From the NCBI RefSeq assembly GCF_001044425.1, contig NZ_LFML01000149.1, forward strand, positions 74,752-138,751: 64,000 nucleotides of DNA, in the 5' to 3' direction. Position 1 is the stretch's first letter, and each line of letters begins with the position of its first letter. Positions 1-15,835 of this stretch are shown here, piece after piece. The position numbers and the translations under genes are program-made. The notes below the pieces were generated by a model that was not told where the DNA came from, did not search any database, and saw only the letters and a list, made by a program, of their open reading frames with translations. The DNA is from Streptomyces roseus. GTDB taxonomy: Bacteria > Actinomycetota > Actinomycetes > Streptomycetales > Streptomycetaceae.

Positions 1-7302
<7,302 letters not shown>

Positions 7303-7514
7303 CTAGCAACTCCACACACTCGTTGTCCGCAAAGGACGAAAGGACGTAAAGGCGTTCGCGTTGGTAAGGACCCGAGGACCCGAGGACGCGAGGACCTGAG
7401 GACCCGAGACCGGAGGGCTCGAGGGCCCGAGACCGGAGGGCTCCGGTGCGACGGAGCGTCGACAAGTCGTCGTCCGCCCGGAGACGGGGGGTGTCTCCGG
7501 GCGGACGGGCGGGG

Positions 7515-7730
7515 TCACTCGGCGGTGGCTACCGCGTGCTCGACGAGGCTCAGGGCCTGCACCGGGCAGGCCTCGATGGACTCCAGGATCTGGTCGCGCA
7601 GCGACTCGCCCGGCTCGTCCACGACGAGGATGGCCTGGCCGTCCTCGTTCTGGTCGAAGACGTCCGGACCCGAGAGCACACAGGCCCCACAGGCAACACA
7701 GACGTCCTTGTCGATAATGACCTGCAGCAT
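7515..7730 (-). CDS. Ferredoxin (P450 redox partner)
   Basis: A 71-residue acidic protein with cysteines at 11, 14, 17 and 55 in the pattern CxxCxxC...CP (CVACGAC near the start, EACPVQAL near the end). Its size and acidity match the small single-cluster ferredoxins that feed electrons to actinobacterial cytochromes P450. With four cysteines present, a [4Fe-4S] centre is possible. Many P450 ferredoxins of this family lack the second cysteine and carry [3Fe-4S]. The gene lies 14 bp downstream of the P450 and upstream of the left PKS on the same strand, so co-transcription is likely. No reductase gene is nearby; a housekeeping ferredoxin reductase probably supplies electrons. Confidence 0.9.
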   Translation of the reverse strand: MLQVIIDKDVCVACGACVLSGPDVFDQNEDGQAILVVDEPGESLRDQILESIEACPVQALSLVEHAVATAE

Positions 7731-7744
7731 CTTCGTCCTCTCCG

Positions 7745-8983
7745 TTACCAGGTGACCGGCAGCTCGTGCAGGCCGTCGATGAGGGCCTTCTCCTTGAAGG
7801 GCAGCTCCTCGACCGGCTTGGCCAGACGCAGCCCCGGGATGCGGCGCAGCAGCGTCGTGAAGACGACCTCCATCTGCATCCGGACCAGGACCTGGCCGGC
7901 GCAGCGGTGGTGGCCGTAGCCGAACGCGATGTTCTGCGCGGCCTCCTTGCGGTGGAAGTCGAGGGTGTTCGGGTCCGCGAAGACCCTCGGGTCGTGGTTG
8001 GCCGCGGTGAGCGAGCAGATGACGCCCTCGCCCTTGCGGATCAGCTGCCCGCCGATCTCCGCGTCCTCCTTCGCGACGCGGACGGTGCCGTGGTCGGCGA
8101 CGCTGGAGAAGCGCATCAGCTCGTCGACCGCCTGGCCGGCGAGCTCCGGCTTCTCGCGCAGGAGCGCCGCCTGGTCGGGGTGGCTGAGCAGCACCAGGAC
8201 GGCCATGGTCATGCCGTTCATCGTGCTCTCGTGACCGCCCGCGATCATCGTGCGGACGAGGGCGCTGATGTCGGTGGGGCCGAGGTCGCCGCCGCGCTCC
8301 CGGTTGCGCAGGATCAGGCTGCTGATCAGGTCGTCGGCGGGGTTCTCCGTACGCTCGGCGATCAGCCGGTGCAGCAGGATCTCGACCTCGGTGTTGGCGG
8401 CCGCGTGCTCCTCCGGGGTGCCCTGGGTCACCAGCGAGGTGATCCAGCGGTAGAAGAGGTCCGTCTGGTCGCGCGGTACGTCGAGCAGCTCGGTCATCGC
8501 GACGGACGGCAACGGCATCGTCAGCGCGGAGATGATGTCCACCGGGCCGCCCTGGGCGAGCATCGCGTCGATGAGCTCGTCGACGATCTCCTGGGTGCGG
8601 GGCCGCATGGCCTCGACCTTCTTGGCGGTCATCTCCGGCATCAGCATCATGCGGTGCTGCGTGTGGACGGGCGGGTCCATGTGGAAGAGGGTCCGCTGGA
8701 CGATGCCCTGCTCCAGCAGCTCCAGGGGGAAACCGAACTGGAGCGGGTAGCCGGGGTCGGCGATGTCCGACTCGAAACGGGGGTCGCGCAGCATCTGCTG
8801 CATGTCCTCGTACCGGGTCAGCAGCCAGGCCTCGCGACCGTTGAACGTCAGCTTCACGCGGGAGACGGGCTCCGTCTCGCGCAGCACGGCGTAGTCCGGA
8901 GCCGGCTGCATCGGACAGCCGGTGCGCGGCAGCGGAAACGCGCGGACCGTCGTCTCCGACCGCGCAGTGGTGAGTTCCGTCAT
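7745..8983 (-). CDS. Cytochrome P450 monooxygenase
   Basis: A 412-residue soluble bacterial P450. The I-helix oxygen-binding motif is AGGHEST, the K-helix ExxR is ELMR, and the haem loop is FGYGHHRCAG with the thiolate cysteine near residue 361. I chose ATG 8983 (MTELTTARSETT) because GAGAGGG lies just upstream; the longer reading from 9100 adds a low-complexity, proline-rich leader without a good ribosome site. It is followed at once by its probable ferredoxin and then the PKS. Likely role: late hydroxylation or epoxidation of the polyketide product. The substrate and position cannot be read from sequence. Confidence 0.93.
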   Translation of the reverse strand: MTELTTARSETTVRAFPLPRTGCPMQPAPDYAVLRETEPVSRVKLTFNGREAWLLTRYEDMQQMLRDPRFESDIADPGYPLQFGFPLELLEQGIVQRTLFHMDPPVHTQHRMMLMPEMTAKKVEAMRPRTQEIVDELIDAMLAQGGPVDIISALTMPLPSVAMTELLDVPRDQTDLFYRWITSLVTQGTPEEHAAANTEVEILLHRLIAERTENPADDLISSLILRNRERGGDLGPTDISALVRTMIAGGHESTMNGMTMAVLVLLSHPDQAALLREKPELAGQAVDELMRFSSVADHGTVRVAKEDAEIGGQLIRKGEGVICSLTAANHDPRVFADPNTLDFHRKEAAQNIAFGYGHHRCAGQVLVRMQMEVVFTTLLRRIPGLRLAKPVEELPFKEKALIDGLHELPVTW

Positions 8984-9465
8984 GGGTCCCTCTCTCATCC
9001 GCCCCGCACCTGGTGTGCGGTCACGGCCTGGATCGATCGCGTGGGTCGTGGTCGGGCTCGGGCTCGGGCTCAGCGGGTGGCGGTGGGAGGGCGCACGCAC
9101 CGGCGCGTCACCGTCGACGGAAAGCGCCTGCGCATTCCTCCCCCGGACTGTCCCCCGGCATTGCCGGGAGGTGTCCCGTCCGGGAGGACCCCCATCCGGA
9201 GTTCACCCCATGCAGGCTGCTGTCCTTCACGCCCGCTGAAAACCCCTAAGCCGCGCCGCCCCTGATGGGAATGGCGGGGACCGGGCGAAATTAGGGGTGG
9301 TGAAGGGTGGTTGCAGGGGGCGGTGGCAATGGCGGCCGCAGCCCGCGCCCCGTTTCGATGGGGTGAGGCCTCGGGATACCGCCCGGCCTCGGGATACCCC
9401 CGGTCCCGGGATACCGCCCGGTCCCGGGACGAGGCCCGGTCACCGGCAAGGGAAGTCGAGGAGTC
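8984..9465. promoter_or_regulatory. Divergent promoter region (P450 / thioesterase) with tandem repeats
   Basis: The 482-bp spacer separates the leftward P450-ferredoxin-PKS genes from the rightward starter-unit operon, so promoters for both should lie here. It holds a short GGGCTC array near 9055-9070 and a four-copy tandem repeat of about 18 bp at 9369-9439, close to the thioesterase start. GAGGAG precedes the ATG at 9466. I see no convincing gene in it. Confidence 0.6.
9369..9439. repeat. Four-copy 17/18-bp tandem repeat upstream of the thioesterase
   Basis: Units start at 9369, 9387, 9404 and 9422. Unit 1 is CCTCGGGATACCGCCCGG; unit 2 is one base shorter; units 3 and 4 begin TCCCGGGA, and unit 4 departs after GGGAC. 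Each holds a CGGGATACC-like core. The array lies 30-100 bp before the start codon, where it could bind a regulator or form RNA structure in the leader. Confidence 0.75.
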
Positions 9466-10263
9466 ATGACGGAAACGCCGCAGGGCACCAGCGCATGGAT
9501 CCGGCGGTTCCAGCCCTCACCGGACGCCCCCCACCGCCTCGTCTGCTTCCCGCACGCGGGCGGCGCCGCCACCTACTGGTTCCCGACGGCGCAGGCGCTC
9601 GCCCCCGGGGTGGACGTGCTCGCCGTGCAGTACCCCGGGCGCCAGGACCGGCGTACGGAGCCCTGCGTCGAGTCCGTCGAGACGCTCGCCGACCGCACCG
9701 CCGAGGAGGTCCTGGCCTGGTCGGACCGGCCCGTGACCCTGTTCGGGCACAGCATGGGGGCCATGGTCGCCTTCGAGACCGCCCGCCGCCTGGAGGAAGC
9801 GGGCCGGCCGGCGGCCGGGCTCGTCGTCTCCGGGATGCGCGCCCCGTCCCGGACCCGCGGCGTACCGGGCCGCGCCCAGGCCGCCCAGGCCGCGCAGGCC
9901 GCCGAGACCGAGGAGGAGCTCGTCGCGGGCATCCTGCGCCTCCAGGGCACCGACGCGGCCGTCCTGGAGGACCCGGAGCTCGTCCGCATGATCCTTCCCA
10001 CCATCCGCAGCGACTACAAGGCCGCCGAGAGCTACCGCTGGCGCCCCGGCCCGCCGCTGCGCACGCCGATCGCCGTGCTGACCGGGACCGAGGACCCGCA
10101 CGTGGACAGGGACCAGGCAGAGGCATGGCGCGAACACACCGCCGGACCGTTCAGCCTCACCGTCTTCACCGGTGGCCATTTCTTCCTGAACGAACACGCC
10201 GAGGGCGTACGGAAGGTCGTTACCGACCACATTGCCCGGTCGTTCCAATCGAACTCAGTCTGA
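9466..10263 (+). CDS. Type II thioesterase (first copy)
   Basis: A 265-residue alpha/beta hydrolase of the type II (editing) thioesterase family. It shows the oxyanion segment FPHAGG, nucleophile motif GHSMG (Ser96), the acid in GTEDPHV and the catalytic His in GGHFFLN near the C-terminus. Such enzymes hydrolyse aberrant acyl groups from carrier proteins and restore stalled PKS modules; some also release carrier-bound intermediates. ATG 9466 is preceded by GAGGAG. It is first in a plus-strand run leading into the starter-unit genes. A clear paralogue sits at the other end of that run (15038-15793). The C-terminal half carries a short AQAAQAAQAAE stretch. Confidence 0.92.
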   Translation: MTETPQGTSAWIRRFQPSPDAPHRLVCFPHAGGAATYWFPTAQALAPGVDVLAVQYPGRQDRRTEPCVESVETLADRTAEEVLAWSDRPVTLFGHSMGAMVAFETARRLEEAGRPAAGLVVSGMRAPSRTRGVPGRAQAAQAAQAAETEEELVAGILRLQGTDAAVLEDPELVRMILPTIRSDYKAAESYRWRPGPPLRTPIAVLTGTEDPHVDRDQAEAWREHTAGPFSLTVFTGGHFFLNEHAEGVRKVVTDHIARSFQSNSV

Positions 10264-10368
10264 ATTCAAGCGACATCTGAAAAGAAGGATGTCCTGTCTC
10301 CCTCGGGTATTTTCCAGCCGGTTCACGGGGGGACGACCCGAGCCACAACTCAAGGCAGGAGTGGGGCG

Positions 10369-11931
10369 TTGGCCAGCCTCTCGTATTCGATACGCGAAGA
10401 ATCCGCAGCAGCGGGAATTGCTCCCGGACCCGGACCGTCCCAAAAGGAAACCGTCCACGGGCTGCTGGACGCCGCCGCCGCGGCGGCGCCGGACGCCCCC
10501 GCCATCCGCGACGGCGCGGGTGCCTGGACCTACCGGCAGCTCGACGAGTACGGCCAGGCCTTCGCGGCCTGGCTGCACGGCCGCGGCATCGGCGTCGGCG
10601 ACCCGGTCGTGCTCCAGCTGCCGACCAGCCGCGAGCTGGCCGCCATGTTCTACGGGGCCTCCCGCGCCGGAGCGGTGTTCGTACCGCTCAACCCCACCAT
10701 GAAGCCCTACCACCTGCGCCAGGTCAGCGAGAACGCCGGGCCCAAGCTGGCCATCGGCGACTCCGCCACCGCGGCCGCCCTCGGCGAGGCCGTCGGCGCG
10801 GTGCACCTGCTCGCCGACGTGTGGTCCGAGGTGGAGGAACTGCGGGCCCAAGGCGCCCGCATCACCTCCGAGGTACGCCCCGACGACGTGGCGACCCTCA
10901 TCTACACCTCCGGCAGCACCGCCGCCCCCAAGGGCGTCGTGTGCCCACACGCCCAGGTCGCCTTCGCCTCCCGGGGCCTGGTCGAGGCGCTCGGGTACCG
11001 GTCGGACGACATCGTCTTCTGCCGCTTCCCGATGTCCTGGGACTACGGCCTCTACAAGGTCGTCATGACCTGCATCGCCCGCTGCGAGATCGTCCTCGCC
11101 GACCAGGACTCCGACCTCACGCTGGTGCGCCGCATGCGCGAGACCGGCGCGACGGTCGTCCCGATCGTCCCCTCCTTCGCCAGCATGATCGTCACCCTGG
11201 CGAAGCGGGACACCGGGCCGCAGGCCCCGGTCCGGATGTTCACCAACACCGGCGCCGCCCTGCCGCCCGCCACCATCGACGCGCTGCGCGAGCACTTCCC
11301 CGGAGCCCGCGTGGTGCGCCAGTACGGCCAGACCGAGGCCAAGCGCATCACCGTCATGCCGCCCGAGGAGGACCGGATGCGCCCCGGCGCCGTGGGCCTG
11401 CCGCTCCCCGGCACCCGCGTGCTGATCGTCGACGCGGACGGCAACGAACTGCCCGCCGGCGAGGTCGGCGAGATCGTCGCCGTCGGCCCGCACGTCATGC
11501 CCGGCTACTGGAACAGCCCCGAGATCACCGCCAACACCTTCCGCACCGACCCCGCCAGCGGGCAGCGCAGCCTGCACACCGGGGACTACGGCCACCTCGA
11601 CGCCGACGGCTACCTCTACTTCGAGGGCCGCCGCGACGACATGTTCAAGCGCAAGGGGCTGCGCATGAGCACCCTGGAGATCGAAGGCGCCGCCATGGAC
11701 ATCCCCGGAGTGCGCGCCGCCGCGGCCCTGGCGCCCGGCGAGAAGCACGACCTCGCCCTCTTCGTCGAAGCCGACCTGACCCCCGCCGAGGTGCTGAAGG
11801 GCGTGGCCCAGCGCCTGGAGCCCGCCAAGGTCCCGGCGATCGTCCGCGTGCTGAGCGAGTTCCCGCTCACCCAGCACGGCAAGAACTCCCGCAAAGAGCT
11901 GGCCCTGCTGCTCGAAGGAAGTGGAAAGTGA
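10369..11931 (+). CDS. Adenylation enzyme, VinN-like (3-methylaspartate activation)
   Basis: A 520-residue stand-alone member of the AMP-forming acyl/aminoacyl ligase family. The P-loop is YTSGSTAAPKG (about 180-189), with QYGQTEAKR at 319-326, TGDYG at 404-408 and a C-terminal lysine in HGKNSRKE. From memory, VinN of vicenistatin synthesis uses Asp230, Ser299 and Arg331 to hold (2S,3S)-3-methylaspartate. With a constant offset of five, this protein has Asp225 (SWDYGLYK), Thr294 and Arg326, a good match that supports a beta-amino-acid substrate. The start is TTG 10369, with AGGAG eight bases upstream. The stop overlaps the next gene. Expected reaction: 3-methylaspartate + ATP + ACP to 3-methylaspartyl-ACP. 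No dedicated ACP gene is visible nearby. Confidence 0.85.
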   Translation: MASLSYSIREESAAAGIAPGPGPSQKETVHGLLDAAAAAAPDAPAIRDGAGAWTYRQLDEYGQAFAAWLHGRGIGVGDPVVLQLPTSRELAAMFYGASRAGAVFVPLNPTMKPYHLRQVSENAGPKLAIGDSATAAALGEAVGAVHLLADVWSEVEELRAQGARITSEVRPDDVATLIYTSGSTAAPKGVVCPHAQVAFASRGLVEALGYRSDDIVFCRFPMSWDYGLYKVVMTCIARCEIVLADQDSDLTLVRRMRETGATVVPIVPSFASMIVTLAKRDTGPQAPVRMFTNTGAALPPATIDALREHFPGARVVRQYGQTEAKRITVMPPEEDRMRPGAVGLPLPGTRVLIVDADGNELPAGEVGEIVAVGPHVMPGYWNSPEITANTFRTDPASGQRSLHTGDYGHLDADGYLYFEGRRDDMFKRKGLRMSTLEIEGAAMDIPGVRAAAALAPGEKHDLALFVEADLTPAEVLKGVAQRLEPAKVPAIVRVLSEFPLTQHGKNSRKELALLLEGSGK

Positions 11932-13178
11932 GTTTCCCGTCCATGGAGCCGACCGAGCTCGCCCGCCAGTACGGCACGCCCCTCTACGTCTACGACCTCG
12001 ACCGCGCCCGCGCCGCCCGCCGGGACCTCTTCGGCTGGCTGCCCGAGGGGTTCGAGGTGTTCTACGCCTTCAAGGCCAACCCGCACGTCGACCTCGTACG
12101 GGCGCTGCGCGACGGCGAAGGCCCCGCCTGCAGGGCCGAGATCAGCTCCACCGGTGAGCTCGCCGCCGCCCTCGAAGCCGGCTACCCCGGCTCCGACATC
12201 CTCTACACCGGGCCCGGAAAGACCCCCGAGGAGCTGTCCGAGGCCATCGGGGCCGGCGTGCGCACCTTCTCCGCCGAGTCCCTCAGCGACCTGGAGCACA
12301 TCGGCGGCGCCGCCCTCGAACACGACACGGTCGCCGACTGCCTGCTGCGCATCAACAGCGCCACGGCCAGCGCCACCACCAGCATCCGCATGACCGGTGC
12401 CCCCACCCAGTTCGGCATCGACAGCGAGACCGTCGCCGGCCTCGCCCAACAGCTGCGCTCGGTCCCCGGCACCCGCATCGCCGGACTCCACCTCTTCTCC
12501 CAGAGCAACGCCGCCGACGAGGAAGCCCTCATCGGCGAACTCACCCACACCATCAAGGTCGCCGCCGCGATCCAGGAGGACCTCGGCGTCCCGCTGCGCC
12601 TGCTCGACATCGGCGGCGGCTTCTCCGTCCCGTACGCGCAGCACGGCGAGCGGCACCGCTACCCCAAGCTGCGCACCGAGCTGGAGGCCTCGCTGGACCT
12701 CCACTTCCCGCAGTGGCGCGAGGGGGCGCCGCGGCTCGCCGTCGAGTCGGGCCGCTACCTGTCCGGCGACAGCGGCACCCTCGTGGCCCGCGTCAGCAAC
12801 GTCAAGATCAGCCGGGGCAAGAAGTTCGTCATCCTCGACGCCGGCATCAACACCTTCGGCGGCATGTCCGGCCTCGGCCGGCTGCTGCCGGTGTCCGTGC
12901 AGGTCGAGGCGGGGGAGGAGACCGAGAAGGCGAGCCTGGTCGGCCCGCTGTGCACCCCCGGCGACGTCCTGGGCCGCGGCATCGACCTGCCCCCGCTGGA
13001 GGACGGCGACCTCGTACGCATCCCCAACGCCGGCGCGTACGGGCCCACGTCGAGCCTCCTGATGTTCCTCGGCCGCCCGGCCCCGACCGAGGTCGCCGTC
13101 TCCGGGGGCAAGGTCGTCTCCGTCTCGCGCATCGAACACGTACGCACCTACCGGAGTGTGGAGGGCGATGATGCGTGA
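11928..13178 (+). CDS. PLP-dependent decarboxylase, VinO-like (fold type III)
   Basis: A 416-residue protein of the diaminopimelate/ornithine decarboxylase (alanine-racemase-fold) family. The PLP lysine is Lys49 in YAFKAN; the glycine-rich phosphate site is LDIGGGFSVPY; the C-terminal barrel has GPLCTPGD, where the cysteine normally completes the active site across the dimer. I start at GTG 11928, which overlaps the upstream stop as GTGA and has GAAGGAAG before it; ATG 11943 is the alternative. In vicenistatin synthesis the corresponding enzyme removes the alpha-carboxylate of 3-methylaspartate while it is attached to an ACP, giving 3-aminoisobutyryl-ACP. Translational coupling to the adenylation gene and the mutase genes that follow make the same role likely here. 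Confidence 0.87.
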   Translation: MSFPSMEPTELARQYGTPLYVYDLDRARAARRDLFGWLPEGFEVFYAFKANPHVDLVRALRDGEGPACRAEISSTGELAAALEAGYPGSDILYTGPGKTPEELSEAIGAGVRTFSAESLSDLEHIGGAALEHDTVADCLLRINSATASATTSIRMTGAPTQFGIDSETVAGLAQQLRSVPGTRIAGLHLFSQSNAADEEALIGELTHTIKVAAAIQEDLGVPLRLLDIGGGFSVPYAQHGERHRYPKLRTELEASLDLHFPQWREGAPRLAVESGRYLSGDSGTLVARVSNVKISRGKKFVILDAGINTFGGMSGLGRLLPVSVQVEAGEETEKASLVGPLCTPGDVLGRGIDLPPLEDGDLVRIPNAGAYGPTSSLLMFLGRPAPTEVAVSGGKVVSVSRIEHVRTYRSVEGDDA

Positions 13179-13677
13179 CCTGTCCGCCAGAGGCGCCAAG
13201 TCGCTCGTCGATCGGTCGAAGGGGACCGTGATCGTCACCACCCTGGCCTCCGACTCCCACACCTGGAACCTCGTCTTCCTCCAGCTGCTCATCGAGGAGT
13301 GCGGGTACGACGTGGTCAACCTCGGCCCGTGCGTCCCCGACGAACTGCTCGTCTCCGAATGCCGCGACCGCAGCCCCGAGATGATCGTCATCAGCAGCGT
13401 CAACGGCCACGGCTACCAGGACGGCATGCGCGTCATCGGACAGCTGCGCGAGGCCGCCCCGCTGGCCGCGACGCCCATCGTCATCGGCGGCAAGCTCGGC
13501 ACGGACGGCGGCGAGGGCGCCAGCCGTACCCACGAGCTGATGGCCGCCGGCTTCGACGCCGTGTTCGAGGACGGCCAGGACCCGATCGCCGCGTTCCACG
13601 CCTTCCTCGCCACCCTGCCGTCGCAGCCCCGGCGGCCGGCCGTGGAGGCCGCGGACCACGCCCGGGTCTCCGCATGA
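13171..13677 (+). CDS. Glutamate mutase S subunit (cobalamin-binding)
   Basis: A 168-residue B12-binding Rossmann protein. The lower-ligand motif, DxHxxG in most members, reads DSHTWN: the cobalt-coordinating His is kept but the Gly is Asn. VIGGKLG supplies the second cobalamin loop. With the E subunit it forms glutamate mutase, which interconverts L-glutamate and (2S,3S)-3-methylaspartate by adenosylcobalamin radical chemistry. It is longer than the roughly 140-residue clostridial GlmS because of a C-terminal tail. Start ATG 13171 is five bases after GGAGGG; ATG 13168 is also possible. It overlaps the decarboxylase by 8 bp and the E subunit by 4 bp, so the complex is probably co-translated. 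Confidence 0.87.
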   Translation: MRDLSARGAKSLVDRSKGTVIVTTLASDSHTWNLVFLQLLIEECGYDVVNLGPCVPDELLVSECRDRSPEMIVISSVNGHGYQDGMRVIGQLREAAPLAATPIVIGGKLGTDGGEGASRTHELMAAGFDAVFEDGQDPIAAFHAFLATLPSQPRRPAVEAADHARVSA

Positions 13678-15041
13678 GCGGACCCGCCACCGTCCGCGAA
13701 GGGCTGCCCGCCGGCCCCGCCCCCGTCGACTTCGGGGAGTTCGTCCGCAGGGAGGGCGGCAACGGCCGCCTCGTCGTGCAGCCCCGCATGGGCTTCGGGG
13801 ACCCAGGCCGGATGCGTACCGGGCTCGTCGCCACCAAGGCCGCCCGCGCCGCCACGGTCGGCACCCTCACCCTCGACAGCTACACCCGCGTCGGGAACCT
13901 GGACGCCGTCGAGACCGCCCTGCGCGACGGCATCGACCTCAACGGCTACCCGGTCGTCAGCCACCCGGCGCACACCACCGCCGCCGTCCTCGACGGCGTG
14001 CGCGACCGGGACTTCCCCGTCCAGGTCCGGCACGGCTCCGCCACGCCCCTCGACATCTTCCGGGCGATGATGCGGCTGAACCTCAACGCCACCGAGGGCG
14101 GGCCGGTCTCGTACTGCCTGCCCTACGGGCGCACCCCGCTCGCCGACGCCGTACGCAACTGGGAGGAGTGCTGCGACCTGTACGTGCGGATGCAGGACGT
14201 CGGCATCGAACCCCACCTGGAGACCTTCGGCGGCTGCATGATGGGCCAGCTGTGCCCGCCCGGCCAGCTCGTCGCCATCAGCTTCCTCGAAGCGATGTTC
14301 TTCGCGCAGCGCGGGCTGCGCTCCATCTCCATGAGCTACGCCCAGCAGACCGACCCCGTCCAGGACCGCGAGGCCGTCACCGCCCTGCGCCGGCTGAGCG
14401 CCGAGATGCTGCCGGTCGCCAACTGGCACGTCGTCATCTACGCCTACATGGGCGTCTACCCCGAGACCGACCACGGCGCGTACGGGCTGCTCGCCGATGC
14501 CGCCCGGCTCGCCGTCACCACCGGCGCCGAACGCCTCATCGTCAAGACGGCCGCCGAGGCCCGCCGCATCCCCACCGTCGCCGAGAACGTCCAGGCCCTC
14601 GAATACGCCAGCGACACCGCGCTGCGCACCGGCCGCGGCCGCGACGAGACCTTCGCCGACACCCCGACCTACCAGGAGGCGCGCGCCCTGGTCGAGGCCG
14701 TCCTCAACCTCGACGACGACCTGGGGCGGGCCCTGCTGAAGGCCTTCCGGCACGGCTACCTCGACGTCCCGTACTGCGTGCACCCCGACAACGCGGGCCG
14801 GGCGCGCAGCTACATCGACGCGCGCGGCCGGCTGGCCTGGGCCGACACCGGCAAGCTGCCGATCGCCGGGATCGCCGAGCGCGGGCCCTCGCGGAAGATC
14901 GGCTCGGCCGACCTCATGAACGACCTGTTCCATGTCCGCTGCAAGTTCGACGCGGGACCCCGCGAACTCGACCCCGCCACCGCCGAGCTGATCCGCGGCC
15001 GGGCGGCGATCGGGTCACGGACGAAGGAGTACACCGCATGA
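13674..15041 (+). CDS. Glutamate mutase E subunit (methylaspartate mutase)
   Basis: A 455-residue TIM-barrel catalytic subunit. Family-typical segments include VQPRMGFGD near the N-terminus, GGPVSYCLPYGR, ETFGGCMMGQLCPPGQL and SYAQQTDPVQD. It binds the adenosyl end of B12 and carries the active site for the glutamate/3-methylaspartate rearrangement. ATG 13674 overlaps the S-subunit stop as ATGA, and its own stop overlaps the next ATG the same way, so S, E and thioesterase are tightly coupled. In antibiotic clusters a mutase pair next to an adenylation enzyme and a PLP decarboxylase marks 3-methylaspartate-derived beta-amino starter units. 3-Methylaspartate for a peptide (as in friulimicin) is the alternative, but no NRPS is present. 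Confidence 0.9.
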   Translation: MSGPATVREGLPAGPAPVDFGEFVRREGGNGRLVVQPRMGFGDPGRMRTGLVATKAARAATVGTLTLDSYTRVGNLDAVETALRDGIDLNGYPVVSHPAHTTAAVLDGVRDRDFPVQVRHGSATPLDIFRAMMRLNLNATEGGPVSYCLPYGRTPLADAVRNWEECCDLYVRMQDVGIEPHLETFGGCMMGQLCPPGQLVAISFLEAMFFAQRGLRSISMSYAQQTDPVQDREAVTALRRLSAEMLPVANWHVVIYAYMGVYPETDHGAYGLLADAARLAVTTGAERLIVKTAAEARRIPTVAENVQALEYASDTALRTGRGRDETFADTPTYQEARALVEAVLNLDDDLGRALLKAFRHGYLDVPYCVHPDNAGRARSYIDARGRLAWADTGKLPIAGIAERGPSRKIGSADLMNDLFHVRCKFDAGPRELDPATAELIRGRAAIGSRTKEYTA

Positions 15042-15793
15042 CCACACAGACCATCCCCGTGGAGACCGGCGCCTGGGTGCGCCGCTTCCACCCCGGCGGC
15101 CAGGATGCCCGGCACCGGCTGATCTGCTTCCCGCACGCGGGCGGTTCGGCCTCCTTCTACTTCCCCGTCTCCCGGGCGCTGACCCCGGGCGCGGACGTGC
15201 TGGCAATCCAGTACCCGGGCCGCCAGGACCGCCGGCACGAGCCCTGCCTGGACACGATCGGGGAGCTCGCGGACGCCCTCGCCGCGGAGATACGCCCGTG
15301 GTGCGACCGGCCCGTCACCTTCTTCGGGCACAGCATGGGCGCGACCCTCGCCTTCGAGGTCGCCCGGCGCCTGGAGGCCGGGGGCACCGTCCTGCACGGA
15401 CTGTTCGCCTCGGGCCGGCGCGCCCCGTCCACCGTCCGCGACGAGCGGGTGCACCTGCGCGACGACGAGGGGCTGCTCGCGGACATCACGCGGCTCGCGG
15501 GTACCGACAGCGCGGTGCTGGGCGACCCGGAGATCGTCCGTATGATCCTGCCGGCGATCCGCGCCGACTACCGGGCCGCCGAGACCTACCGGTACCAGCC
15601 CGGCCCGCCGCTGACCTGCCCGCTCTTCGTCCTGACCGGCGACAGCGACCCGCACGTGACGGCCGAGGAGGCGCGGGCCTGGGAGCGCCACACCACGGGC
15701 CCGTACGCGCTGCGCACCTACCCCGGCGGTCACTTCTACCTCAACTCCCAGGCGGGCGCCGTCCTGGGGGAGATCTCCGCACACCTGGGCTGA
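15038..15793 (+). CDS. Type II thioesterase (second copy)
   Basis: A 251-residue paralogue of the thioesterase at 9466, sharing FPHAGG, QYPGRQDRR, GHSMG, GDSDPHV and GGHFYLN. It starts at ATG 15038, overlapping the mutase E stop by four bases, and ends the starter-unit operon just before a terminator-like hairpin. Two editing thioesterases bracketing a starter cassette is unusual. One may clear the PKS and the other the starter ACP, but the sequence does not say which. Catalytic Ser, Asp and His are all present, so neither copy looks degenerate. Confidence 0.92.
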   Translation: MTTQTIPVETGAWVRRFHPGGQDARHRLICFPHAGGSASFYFPVSRALTPGADVLAIQYPGRQDRRHEPCLDTIGELADALAAEIRPWCDRPVTFFGHSMGATLAFEVARRLEAGGTVLHGLFASGRRAPSTVRDERVHLRDDEGLLADITRLAGTDSAVLGDPEIVRMILPAIRADYRAAETYRYQPGPPLTCPLFVLTGDSDPHVTAEEARAWERHTTGPYALRTYPGGHFYLNSQAGAVLGEISAHLG

Positions 15794-15835
15794 CCGGCTC
15801 CCGGCCGGCTCCCGGCCGGCCCGGGTCGGGGCCCC

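Noticed and set aside
7745..9100. Longer P450 start at 9100
   Set aside because: The extra 39 residues are Pro/Ser/Thr-rich with no ribosome site. ATG 8983 has GAGAGGG and gives the normal P450 length.
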